This document shows positions 1 to 12,500 of a DNA stretch of 64,000 bases, piece by piece (the first letter of the stretch is position 1; every line of letters starts with the position of its first letter). The notes below the pieces were generated by a model. It saw nothing but the letters and a program-made list of their open reading frames with translations. It was not told the origin of the DNA and searched no databases. Source of the stretch: Alitta virens (taxonomy: Eukaryota > Annelida > Polychaeta > Phyllodocida > Nereididae); assembly GCA_932294295.1 (NCBI GenBank), contig OW028574.1, positions 30,512,145-30,576,144 on the forward strand, given 5' to 3'. The position numbers were made by a program, and so were the translations under genes.

Positions 1-1854
1 TACTCTGAAAACGTTCAAATGGTGGAACTGTACAGCAAAGAGATGCTGCAAAAGATGAACACTATTTTGGAGATGTATGTCAATGTTTGACAGATTTTCA
101 AACAAATTCTATAATTGAAAGATATGCAGGTTTACAGTAATGTATGAAGTATGGCAAAACCCTGAAGGACCTCAAGAATATAATCTTCCAGGGGGGCTGT
201 GGTGACAGATGGATACAGTTGTACTCTCAACACATTCACAATGTAACCGCTGCAAACATATGCCCATGTAGTATGCCAAGAAGTAGGACTTGAAGACATT
301 GCAGGAATGTTAAAAAAAAATGGAACATATCACGTACTGTGACTATATAAATGTTATTACCAATACAGGTAAAAGTACACAATATAACATTTTAATGGAC
401 ATGTTGGATGAGCAGAGCATTGCTTACATGTTTGCCATCTATATACGAGATACCCTCAAACCTGTATGCATATACCTGGCATGGTGGAAGAAGTTCGCAC
501 AAGATGCACAAATCTGAATAATGACATGTCTATGGAAGTCATTGCAAAAAAATGGAGACCTAAGTGTGGAAGTCCAGCAAAAAGAGGTGAGCATATTTAT
601 ATAACCAAACAATAAAACAGAGAATTAGCACACCTGTAGTATATAATGAGTCAATGTAAAGTCATATATCGCAAGTACAGTATGTAACTGCCAAAATTGA
701 TTTATTGACATTTTGATCAGCTTGATGATAGAGGTCTCCACTGTCTAGAAGTGATCCAGATCACTAGGTGTCATTCTTGTCAGAATGTGACTGAGATCCC
801 CTCTGGTGGTTTGGTTTGAAGGTAACTAGCTTAGAATGCATTTTGGTTTGTTTGAAGCCATTTTGTTCCAGCACTATGTAGAGTGAGGAGCACTCTTCTA
901 ACATCTAAAAGTTGTTAGTCTACTCACCTGCCCACACAGATGTAAGGTGGTTCATATGAAGTTTGCAGTGTATTGGAGCTGTATAACTATGTTAATTTTG
1001 AGTCTAAAGTTAGAGCTTATGTTGTCACATGTATCATGGTGGTCAGTCGCATGTGTAAAATGTCAGATGTCAAATGCTGATAATTCTAATGTGTATGGTC
1101 AGTCATATAAGTAATTTATAGTTACATGTACACAGTAATATTTCTAAATTTGGTCAAATATAGTTTAGTTATTATTTTCGTGCTTTAGCAAATATTCATA
1201 TATTTTTCCTGTTTGTTTTATTGTAGTTCTTGGAACCTATTTTCAACCTAAGCTGCGCTAAGCTAATCTAATCTACGAGATGGTTCAACCTAAATGTACA
1301 ACGCAACTATGAATAAACTTCGAGTCTCCAAAACTGTGTTCTTCTATGTAACTGGCCGTTACACAGTACATGCATGGTTCAGTAGTATAATAACAAAGAT
1401 CGTTGTATCATTGCAGGGAGATGTTTTAAGAATAGCACTCAGGACATGGGTAACAGTTGTCTATCTGATGGACTATATGCTGACAACCAAGGACGACGAT
1501 AAACTGCTTATATTGTTATGTGCCAAGGATCCAACAGTGAGATGATCACAAGAACATTGTAATAATGTAAACTATTAGTATCTGTATGGATCATTTGACA
1601 GAATTTTCAGAGATTTTGTACAATGTAACCAAACAAATGCCAGAATGTTTTCTAAATGTGCCTTGCCTTACAATATCAGCAGTCCTGCTAGTTTTTCGGT
1701 GCTACAAAGCTATGAGATTCGTAAAAAGTAAAATAGATCGCCCAACAAGTTTTGACTATGAAACGGTTAAAAAATAGTTAAATGAGCAAACTACACATAC
1801 CATCAACACCACACCACCATAAAATTAGAAAATATAGACAAACAGTGGGATGCA
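1..1854. other. no confident gene; weak short frames only
   Basis: AT-rich sequence with short frames only. Frames at 1294-1545 and 1586-1777 lie just upstream of the integrase relic and on the same strand, so they could be decayed leader genes of the same Polinton-like element. I cannot recognise a domain in them. Confidence 0.4.
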
Positions 1855-2500
1855 GACCTGGTGCAGTTAGCAGATCTTTCAAAATATAAAAATGGTGTTA
1901 AATATCTATTGGTATGCGTTGATCTGTTCTCAAGATTTGCATGGGTTAAACCTCTGAAAACTAAAACCTCTAGAGCTGTTGCAGATGCCATGCAAGAAAT
2001 AATTAATTATATGAAGGAAGACAGTGTATCTAGGGGCACCTTTTCCAAAATGTGTTGATAAGTCATAAAATAGACCATATTAATGCATATGGCTTGCACA
2101 AAGCATCATACTGTAACAGGTTAAACAGAAAATTAGAAAAAAGGTTATACGAATACTTCTATGAAAACCAAACATTTAAATACACAGACATATTAAATGA
2201 TATTGTAAAGTCCTACAATAACACACAACACTCAGCCATTCACATGGCACCTGCAAAGGTCAATGAAAACAATTCAGAAAGTGTGTATGAGTGTGTGTAC
2301 ATACTAATTTTGAAAGAAAATGCTGCAATCTATGCATATGAGATTGGGGATCTGGTAAGATTAAGTCACCAGAATACACCATTCAGGAGAGGATATAATG
2401 AGAGTTTAACTGAGGAATTATTTAGGGTGTGCAACAAAATACCATCTTTTAACAGTTACGTACCAGCATCAGAAATTAAGCAATACAAGGGCAAGCAGAA
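1855..2500 (+). pseudogene. Polinton/Maverick-like integrase relic (rve family)
   Basis: Two consecutive plus-strand frames resemble a retroviral-type integrase of the kind encoded by Polinton/Maverick transposons. The first (to about 2058) has QLADLSKYKNGVKYLLVCVD and AWVKPLKTKT, the segment around the first catalytic Asp. The second (from about 2080) has the C-terminal half, with KSYNNTQHS and HMAPAKVNEN, then the GDLVRLSHQNTPFRRGY chromo/SH3-like tail. Between them the frame breaks at a TGA (2056-2058), and the stretch that should carry the second catalytic Asp is missing. The usual VERFNRTL-type motif with the catalytic Glu reads as CNRLNRKL, so the Glu is lost. This is an inactive copy. 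Other Polinton genes (ATPase, protease, DNA polymerase B, capsid) are not visible nearby. The family call is by memory of motif layout; a Ginger-type or other rve transposon integrase is the alternative. Confidence 0.6.
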
Positions 2501-2570
2501 GTCATGTTACAGGCTGGGTTTTCAGTGGCATAGGCACTGTGTGATGTCACCTAACAGCCCAGCGACCTAA

Positions 2571-4181
2571 TTATGGAAATTCTTTGCTAGTTTGCCTAGT
2601 TAAACAAAAATATTGGTTTACTGTGCAGCCACAGGCTGAGTATAGACTAAGGAAATGTTCTCTTAAAAATACAAGAGAAAGCACAGTTAAATTGCTTTAA
2701 ATTGCATCACTGTTGAACTATGATGCCCAGCCATTTTGGCATTTTGACACCGATGAGCCAGTGCAGCCCTGCTGTGATATTACGCAAATTAACGTGGATT
2801 TCACAAACAGACACAGTGCAGTGATGTTGCTCCAGTATTGTATTTCAAATGAAAATTTCCCAGCATTTGCACACTGTCGCCAAATTAAGTGTTTGTTTAT
2901 ACAAATTGCCCTGTTATGAGGTAAAACACTCAAAGCGATGTTCCTCTACCCTAAAGGAGCTGCATTCATCACCACAATTATTATAGTTACTAATGCTGCT
3001 GTGATTCCTAAAAGAATAACAATATGAATGCAGATTGCAATTATTGGTTCGTGGTTTATCATAAATTGTAAGTACCTTCTGTGTCTCATAACTGCAAATA
3101 TTAATAAACAGTTTAATCTTGTAATTGCTAAACAAATACATGTCTTTTTGCACTAGGCAGATTCATTATGCATGTCCTCCCTTCATGAAGGGCTTGGTAA
3201 TGCCTCTATGCATGGTAATTATAGGTCACATCTATATCAAACCAGTACCTACATCGGGTGACATTACTGAAAATGTTTTAACAATTTAGACTATCACTGA
3301 TGTGCATATTTCTGGTATTGAGCTTGTTTCCTGTCCATGTGCAAAATAATAAATTTTCTGAAAATGTTGAGGTAATGTATTTGACTTAATAACAATCTGA
3401 TTGGTGAATTGAACCATTAAAATGTTTCATTCAACCAATATAAGGTTGATGATACTCAAACTCGGAGTGAAATCAGCACAAAAGTATATACCCAGGTGGC
3501 CAATATTGAAGTAATTTACCTGATCATTGCTGTTGAGGGAAACAAATTCATTCATATCATTAGCCTCTGAATCTAGTAACTAATAACTTTGGCCCAGCCA
3601 CCAACCTATTTGGTGCAATATGCCAGTCTATCTGAAATTTTCATTTTACGACACTACATGAACAACATCTTATGCGGCAAAATGTCTGATCCCTTGGATA
3701 ATTTTCATTCAACATTAATATTTTTCATGAAACATTTTTCAGCATCGGCAACAGACAGCCTCTAAAAAAAACGAATTAACCAAATTGTGTAAGTTGTCAT
3801 ATTGCTTCCATATAATTTATGTTTCATCTTTTAAAAAAATAAAATAAAATTGTTTAAAATTATTGAGGTGTAATTATATTGATTTACCAGCAGAAACGAT
3901 TCGAGAAAACACGTGAGACATAAACATACAAAGCAATTCAAAACAATTGTAAGGTGAGGAAAGAATGATGTACAAGAAAGTGCAGAAATGTTTAATCGAA
4001 TAAAAAGAGAAAACATACCTAAAATGATAATTCTATTTTTTTCTTTGAGCAGCACGAAACATCAGAACTATTAAATCAGGTAAAAAAAATCTGCAGAAAT
4101 TCCAAAAAAGGATTAGGATGAAATGCTGTTGAAGAAAACGAACGACGATGAAAACGTACTTAAAGTAAATCAATCAGTAGA
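2571..4181. other. no gene recognised
   Basis: Two short overlapping opposite-strand frames at 2713-2933 and one at 2914-3153 show no domain I recognise. They could be further decay products of the Polinton-like copy. The rest is AT-rich with no coding signal. Confidence 0.4.
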
Positions 4182-4590
4182 TAATAATAATAATAATAAT
4201 GTATATTTATATAGCACCTCATCGAAATATATAAAATCGCTCTTAGACTAGGTGCTTAGATGATAAAATCATAAATAAGTACAAATTTAACGATCTCCGT
4301 ATTTGCCCTTTGTGTGATATTCCTTAAGTAAGCCTTGTGTTGAAGAGTTTGTACGTCAGGAGATTTATCTTAAAGTTATTCCTGAGTTCAACCGGTAACC
4401 CATGCAGCTCTTCTAGCAGAAGTGTCAAATGATCAAATTTCTTCTTGCCACATAAAAGACGTGCAGCATTGTTCTGGATTTGTAAATTTATAATTTTGCT
4501 CTTTGGTATTCCCATCAAGAGGTTATTCATAAAGTCAAGACATGATGTGATGGTGCTGATGATCAGTATCTTGGGTGGCATCCTTTGTTA
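4182..4590 (-). mobile_element. LINE 3' end (CR1/L2-like) with (ATT)n tail
   Basis: Read on the minus strand from 4581, the sequence encodes the end of a non-LTR retrotransposon reverse transcriptase: NNLLMGIPKSK, then QIQNNAARLLCG, KKFDHLT, LLEELHGLPVELR and INLLTYKLFN. This is the conserved region after the RT domain, where the family normally has LHWLPV; here W is G. Coding ends at 4324. The 3' UTR then runs to a GGTGCTATATAAATATAC segment and an (ATT)n run at 4182-4203. A stem-forming 3' end followed by a short microsatellite tail is typical of L2/CR1-type LINEs. The copy is 5'-truncated, as expected from target-primed reverse transcription. Confidence 0.75.
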
Positions 4591-5278
4591 GTGAGGGTCT
4601 AATATGCTCAATTTGTCGAAGTTGGCAATAACAGCAGTTTATTTTATTTTTCTTTAAAATATAAGGCGTCAAATACATTAAAATGCATTAGAAATATCAC
4701 TTCTTGGATCCCATTGCTTCAACCAATCTAATTCTAGAGCAAGAAGCTCTGCAGCCAATACTATTGTGCCATTCTGGTTGTAGCCACATTGTGACACCTT
4801 GAGCCTTGCCATGAAACAACAAGATATTGGTAAAAGGATAGTAGCATTTGATATGGATGGCAGTAGTATATATTATTTATGTGTAATTTCCCTTGGATTA
4901 TATTACGGTGTCTTTGCAATTAATTAAAGACCGTATTTTCCAAACAAAATTGGCGAAAATATTTAATCAGGCGATTTTGTGTATATCGCCGAAATCGTCA
5001 CGCCACGGCTTCAATTCTTCATGACAATCTCAATCAGTCATGGATTTATACAGAAAAAAATCGTGTCTATCATCAAAATTTTAAATTTAAAAAATCGGTT
5101 GAAAACTTACCAAGGTTAGTTAAGAAAATGTACAATAAAGTTGCTACGCTCTAGGCCTATCTCCTGCAAGACGCTCGAAGCAGCACAAATCCCCAAATAT
5201 TCATGGCTCTAGAAGCTTCGTTTCTCAAGAGAACCAAGATTTTATGAATATAAATTAAAAGAAGAGATGTTATCTCAC

Positions 5279-5383
5279 CATCAAGAGGCTATTCTGTTGA
5301 TCAGTATCTTGGGTGGCATCCTTTGTTAGTGAGGGTCTAATATGCGCTATTTGTCGAAGTTGGCAATAACAGCGGTTTATTTA
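5279..5383. repeat. second copy of a LINE-derived segment (pair with 4561-4643)
   Basis: The stretch from GATCAGTATCTTGGGTGG to GGCAATAACAGC is present at 4561-4643 and again at 5299-5383 in the same orientation, with only a few differences. Just before it, CATCAAGAGG-TATTC is shared too (4513 and 5278), but about 30 bases present in the first copy are missing from the second. It is therefore a duplicated and deleted fragment of the 5' side of the LINE relic. Confidence 0.8.
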
Positions 5384-6944
5384 TGTTTTCACCTGTTCTT
5401 CCATGCTCATGTTTTGGTGTAGAAATGCACCAATACTTTTAACTATTTTGCTGCTGGTAACTTTTATGTTGCCGACTCTGATTTCTGTACTTTCTCAATC
5501 TTTGAGATTTAATTTTTTCCCAATGATCAGACATATTATGAATATAATATCTGGGATAGGATCTTTTTTCTAAAATAATGCAAAGATAGGACTTCCGGAA
5601 ACAGCCCAACTATTTTAAACATGCCTACCATGGCAACAGCTTGCCCCTTAGCTATAATAGTTTAGGAACCCTTTTTGGTACCATAAAACTACATATCATG
5701 ATAATTTTATCAAAATCCATGACCTACCATATTCCAGATATTTTCATATTGGGTGATTTTCGCAGGAAATGCCTCTTAATGACCTTGTTGTTAGCTATGA
5801 TTGTTAGATTACAATCAGACCGTGGCGATAATATATAATAAACTAGTTTTATTTACTAATCAAATGTCGGGATTTTCCCTATGTCTCAATATGCATTTTA
5901 TTTTAAATTTAATTACAAATAGTTAACTTCATTCACTCCTTATGTATGTAACAAATTTATTGTAGCCCAAGAAACTTACAAAGCAAAGTGCTTTATTCCA
6001 TATTAACAGCAAAACAAAAGTACCATTACCTACAAAGGTTGGAACAAGTAGCTTAAATAATCCTAAAATGACGAGTGGCAACCAGATCAGAAAGCAGTAA
6101 GTAGCACAGAGAAAAATGAAATGCATAGGGAGACTGATATCTTATATACTATTAGTCATAATATTGCACTACTTAATTCATTATTTTAAATGCTGATCCA
6201 TGCATTTCTATTATCACTTTTGGCATTTACTATAGTGTCATGTTGACACATATATCAATTTGATATTTTTTTTACTGTCAACAATGCACATTTGTAAAAA
6301 ACAAAATTAAACTTTTTTTTTCTATTTCAAAAGAACATACTTTCTTATAAGATAATAATTGTCAAAGATATATTATATAACAAATGTATTTATGTATTGT
6401 GTTTCTCCTAAACAACAGAAAAAAACTAAAAAATAACAACAAAAAACAACAATATTTCACAATATTAATGTGATTTATGTATTGTGTTTCTTCTTAACAG
6501 CTGATCCGCATAGTCCAAGAGCAAGGACATGATTACCAAAACAAAGCAAGTTTCAATATTTTGAATGAAAGAAACACATCCCTTTACCCTGCCTAACTAT
6601 GATTTTAATTCAAATTGGTTGATTCAAATTAATTGATGATCATACTTCACCTACTGTGTTTAGTAGTGGGGAAAAAAAAATCAGATTTGATTTTCAGTAT
6701 TTTCAAGTATTTGCAAGTCATAATACTAATGATGTTTACATGTGGTCAAGATTTTTGAATTGAAGTTAATATAATCTTATCTTAGAGTTTGACGATATAT
6801 GACATTTTATACATTTTAAATGAAATATCATAATGATAATTTTCAAATAAGTGTAGCTCCATAAAATTATATTTCTCTAGTGATGATCACACATGTGCAG
6901 GTATTTTTTTTATGTCAAGTGTAAATTGAAACACTTTTTTGCAG
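5384..6944. other. no gene recognised
   Basis: AT-rich sequence without a frame that shows a known domain. A 15-codon stretch after a possible acceptor near 6500 (reading LIRIVQEQGHDYQNK) might be an exon of the unidentified gene just downstream, but this is weak. Confidence 0.35.
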
Positions 6945-8472
6945 GAGCAACAAGCTGAACCATTCACTATTAAAGGTAAAATTGATAAAGTAAAACAAAA
7001 ATGGCAGGATCAAACTTGTGAAGAACCTGCAGCAGTAAGCCTTGCTTTGTTTGAAAGAAACAAACTCACACATATTTACATGAGATTTTTATTTGATGTT
7101 GGCACACCATTATAATCGCGATACAAAAGCGCAACTTACAAACCAAATTCGAACCGACCAGTAGAAACCGAGAAAAGTTTGATTATAGTACAAATTCAGG
7201 CTTCTCAAAATCCGTGATTTTTGACGTCAAGTACATAGGTATGTTTCTTCCTGCAAATGATAAATAAAATTTCCTCTATAACATTTATGTACCTATCAAA
7301 GCTTTATTATAACCTCAAAGGAAAATTATTTGGATGACATGACCGTTATAATGTTTTGCATTTATGGTGGCTCATTCCAGAAAAAAATATTTGTTTAAAA
7401 AAGAAGGTTCGAGGTGTACTAGCTGCTAGGGAGAAATAGTTTTTCTCTGATACCTTTAACCTATTTTTTATAGTTTTAGAACAAGATAGCAGAGTCACAA
7501 GGTTCTGAGATTTTATTTCAAAATGCTCTGTATACAGTTGACAGATTTCAGCATGTGGATATTATACTGGAAACCACCAGTACTAGCATGAGAAAAGACT
7601 TTAATTGTGACTTGTGTGTTTGGTATCTAAAACCTTTCTCTTCTGAGAATGAAGTCATGCAAGTGACGGATGATAAATCAACCAGGTATTCTTGCATAAA
7701 GTACTACAAACAGTGTACTTTAGCATATGCCTGATGATTTACGAAATACACCAAGGACAATAGAATAGAGAATTATGAATATTTTTTAATGAAAATATTG
7801 CAGATAAAAGCTGATGGCCTGGTGTTACTGATATCAGCCCGAAGATGCTTTCTTCTGATACTGATGTCATTTAGTGAAGGACGATTAATAGAAAGGCACA
7901 TTGATCAAAAAAATTAATTTAAGAGACAAAACAAATAATTACTTACATTTATTACCCGGTTCAAACTTTTTCTTTTTTTCTCCAGTTATTCCTTGTGGTA
8001 TGGCTTTTGAATCTCTAGGGTATGATGTGGACTGCAATTTCTTTAAAAAAAAAAGTATCAAATATTATGCACATTGAAGCCAATTACACCTACACTTGGA
8101 ATGGTTTTGCTGAGAACCGTTAAGAATCTAGCTATCACTGCAAAATATCATGAACAATTGGAATCAAACATGTACAATAAAGGTAAAGCATCTAATAAAA
8201 CCAGAGGAACATAATATCAGGGTCTACGTTTATTATGGTTATTCTTGTACATACTGCAACAGAGGAATGAGCCAATTTTACTTTTCCCCTCAGAGCCTGA
8301 ATTGACATCCTTAATATCATATTTCAATTGTTTAATTGTAAATGTTGTTAAAAAATGTGGTCAAGTGACTCATGGTGCCCCAATCTATATGAGCCATACT
8401 TTGGGCACCTTGGTAAAAAAAAAGAAGATTTTTCTCAGAAGAGATTTATTGCACAATGACAAACCCCTCCAG
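6945..8472 (+). CDS. possible exons of an unidentified gene
   Basis: Several open stretches are bordered by good splice signals. 6945-7034 follows TTTTTTGCAG, ends at GCAGCA|GTAAGC, and gives 30 codons beginning EQQAEPFTIKGK. 7480-7685 follows TTTTAG, ends at ACCAG|GTATTC, and gives 68 open codons including NCDLCVWYLKPFSSE. An open stretch ending at 8182 (before GTAAAG) reads PITPTLGMVLLRTVKNLA. 8221-8472 follows ATATCAG, ends at CTCCAG|GTAAAC, and gives 84 codons including NEPILLFPSEPELTSLISYF. I recognise no domain. The phases of consecutive pieces do not all match, so at least one exon is missing or wrong, or this is a decayed gene. Only RNA evidence or homology would settle it. Confidence 0.3.
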
Positions 8473-9081
8473 GTAAACATTTTTAGGAAAAACATAATAT
8501 ATATTTGCATTTCTTTAAAAACAATTATTTGAATAAATTAATCCATATATATGCAGCCCAACACTTAATGCATGTCTGACTGTCCAGGACAAATCAAGTG
8601 TGTCTTCAGTATATATTTACACAGACAGATAGTTGACAGTTTGGGGTTTTCTTTGGTATATTTGGTTTTTTTTTTAGGGGTTACACTTGATTTAACCTTT
8701 TAATTAGGTATATAATAAATTTCTTGAAAGACCAGATGTATGTTTGAAAGACCAGATTTATGTTTAAAAATATGTGAATAATGATGATTTACTTTTCAAC
8801 TTTGAGTAATGGTTTACACTCAGGAGGCGGTACCTGTCATTTGATTTAAGAGCACGTGTTTAATTTATACCTAAGAATGTGCCACATATTTTATCTTTTC
8901 TATCATAGTTTCTTCCATTCACCTAGATGTCATTTTATTGCTTGGAAGCTTTTATTTATACATTATACATGAGTATTCTTAGGAACGGTAGAGGAAAATT
9001 ACCAAAGTGACTTTTTTTTTACTGCTGAACCATAGAGTTTGTCAACTTGCCAAGTAACCTATTGTGATTATTAATCAAATT

Positions 9082-9232
9082 GTATTTATTTATTAAAATA
9101 TATTTAAAATGGGTAGCACCATTACAACAAACTGTTTTTCAAGTGGCCCATTGATACAATAAAACAAAAAAAAATATATATATATACAGATGATATTCTA
9201 AGTTTATAAATTAACTAAAATAAGAAAAATTA
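9082..9232. repeat. dispersed AT-rich repeat, copy 1 (copy 2 at 55801-55955)
   Basis: Shared blocks in order are ATTAAAATATATTTAAAATG, GTAGCACCAT, AACTGTTTTTC, a run of A/T with TATATACAGATGA, and ACCTAAAATAAG-like text. Both copies are in the same orientation. On the minus strand the conserved GGTGCTAC..CATTTTAAAT end could be the 3' end of a LINE or SINE, but no coding part is attached. Confidence 0.65.
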
Positions 9233-9574
9233 TATAAAACCATAAAACATGTACACATTGGATAAGATAAACTACATTAAATGTATTGCTTTAGCTTCCT
9301 TTCAAAAACATTGATATCATAAATATCTTTAAAAAATGGTATTACATTATGTAAAATATGAGTAGAATAGACATTTAAAACTTGCCTTTTCTTTGAGAAC
9401 ATTTTTCACATTCTGTCATCTTTGCTTTGCTGCAGGTAGAAAAATAAATCCTCATATTTAAACTTTGGTACCAAATACTGGAATTGTTGGTAATGATACG
9501 AATACGAATACAAAATTATTTCATTTTGACACAAAGAATATCTATGAAATTCATGCTTATTAGACACATGAATT

Positions 9575-12500
9575 TTATGTTATAAATAGATGATGCACTC
9601 TTCGTCCAAAATAATAGCATGTCAACGGAATAATAGCTACTGCAATCGCTAAAAGAAGTGTAAGTACTACAATGACTGGTATCACTGGAAAAAACAAAAA
9701 ACTAATTTGTCATCAACAATTGAAATTAATTGTTAAAAATGTTTGACAGAGTTCCAAATTCAATAAGATGTGCATATGTGTTGAAGGATTTTGCAATTTT
9801 TTACCGAGATAACATTCTACATTAGGTGTTTTAACAGTCCCCTTATGTAATGGCCAACATTAGAAGGATTTTGGTCTGATCTCATATGTTATCTGTGTAA
9901 GCGATAGCCTTAATCTTTAATTTCTATTGTTAATGTAATGATGTAAATATTATACTTACAGCCATCATTTCCATCTCCATCCGACAAATTTTCCTTGGAA
10001 GGATTGTTTTTACTGTCCTGAGGTGGCATGTCTGAGAAAAACAGTCAAAGAATAAAGTCAATTGAAAAACTCTGTCATAAATTATTTCCATGTCATTTCA
10101 AATGATTTTCAATCGAGACAATGCTATATTGTCATAAAGTTATCATTACTGTTGAATGTACAATTTAAAATGATCCTATTGCATACAAAAACATTTTTCT
10201 TGCAAAGCAGGTTCTCATAATTTTTCCTGCTACTTTAGAGCAGAGAACCTTATCAGGCTATCTTCATTATACTTTATTTCTGGGGACTGCAGCAATGAAC
10301 TCTAATATACATATGTTTATCAAGCATTTACTCTCGATAACATATTGTTGAACAATAACACTCTTCAAAGAAAATTTATCAAACAAGTGCACTTACCTTT
10401 TTGACATAAGGCATACATTTTTGCATTACAATCCATGTCATTCCATGATCCTTCCCTCGGAAACATCACGATGCATTTCTCAGAATATTTGTTGGGTTCT
10501 TTATCATGCCAGTTGTAATATAACATTGTTGTTTGATCTATTTTTTAGATGTAACAAAAAAAAGACATGTCTTATTATCGAATTTCCATAATTCCCTTGG
10601 TAACATGATGCATTTCTGAGAATATTTGTTGGGTACTTTTTCAGAAAAAAATATATGTTCAATTATTGAATTTCCAGACAATTGCTTTTTAAATTACCCA
10701 GAACAATCTATTCAATTTCTTATTTTACGATACAGGAAATGAACGGTACAGAAATTTCATTTGTATGCTTTTTGTGGTTTTTCTAAAATGTTTTTGTAAT
10801 GCACTGCATAAATCGTAATGTGAAATAGTTTTAATTTCAAAACAGCTTTTGGTCCTTGAATGATGCCAGTTTCATTTTTATGAATTTCATATCTTCCTCG
10901 GGTTTCAAGGAAAACAGAATTCCTCCTAATTCTTGGCACCTTGAAATTGCTTCAAACCAAGTCACAGGGATTTCTGAGATGTAGAAAAATAAGATTGATT
11001 AATTGGTTTTTTGAATGATTGGTCATTGGTTGATTGATTTGATTGTTTTATTGGAAAATCAAATTTGATCTTAATGGTTGTTTTACGACCAGGTTTGAAT
11101 GATATAAAATATATGCAAGCGTACACCTTTTTGGTAACAGTTTAGTATGTGACATTCAATGTCATATTTGTCGTATATATGTTTTATGTTCAATGCCGCA
11201 ATGCTACTAGGTTTGTATTATTCATAATTATATTAAATTGGTGGCACTGACAAATTGGATAGCATACAATATTGGGTCAACATTCTTCCAATGCGGGATA
11301 TCACTGGCCACAGTCTGGCCATAGCATTGTTAATGTGGTATGCTGTAGGTCTGGATTTTGTATTTGTCACTGGACATATATTAAAGTTTGTAGTGTGTGT
11401 TCAATAATTCTTTCAAATTTTTGTCCCTTTATGGCGCCAGTCCAATTTATGCCAAGTAAAAATCCGCGAAATTGAATTAATTTGTGGGTTTGTCGAAAGC
11501 CCAAATTTGAAATAAAATTCTTTATATAATTCTTTATAAAGTTTTTGAGTAAAAAAGTTCAGAATGGCGATGCCGTACACATATGATAGTTTTCAGCATT
11601 TCTCTTTTTTTAGATGTCAGTCGACACCCTGACTTTAAGATCAATTTTCATACAATATAAAAGGCACAGAAAAATACCACTTGAGTTGAAGAACAGTAAA
11701 AAACATATCAATCAAAGTGGGCCTCAACCAGGTCTGTGCATGAAGTTTTAGAGAAGAATGTGGTACCATCAGGTAACTCCATGTCTTTCATGCGACAATC
11801 CATGCCAAAGATTCATGGCCCATTATTACTTCTAAAGGCCTGACTTATTTTCAAGTACAGTCTGAGCAGAAATTTCATTCATATTCACACATTCAAATCT
11901 TGTCATCCTTGTTCGATGTCCATAATCCATTATTCAATTTTATTCCTAACTAGTCCTGAGTGCCACCTGCAATTCCATGCACATCCATAATGCTCAAATT
12001 CTCAATATCAATATCATGTGTTTTTGCCATGTTAAAATTTTCAAAGCTATTCTTAGCTTAGCAGTATTTACTAGAAATTAATCCTCTGCACTGGTGTTGT
12101 GAAATTTTTACTATATTTTATTACCAACACTTACACAATTTTTAAACTGTTGCCCCACTCTGGAAAGTTTTCTGCAGATGCCCATGTTTAAATAAGTTTG
12201 TTTGGACAGCATGGGATCGAACTTCGTTGGCTTCTTCGCTCAGTGTTCCCTGAACCAAGCAATTATGTTTGTAGATGTCAGTTTCACAGTTTTCACTATG
12301 ACTACCCACCATTTTCTCCAACCAAGCGTTCCTATTTTTGCAACTTCAGATTAGCCTAAAATGTAGCTTATTGTACCATTCATAGAACAATTTTCACAGG
12401 GGAGCATGCATTCGGAATGCGTTGCAGGACATCGCACCATCTGTGCTCGTACCACTTTTATGCCTGACCCCCTTTTTCAAAAATCTTAGATCCGCCCCTG

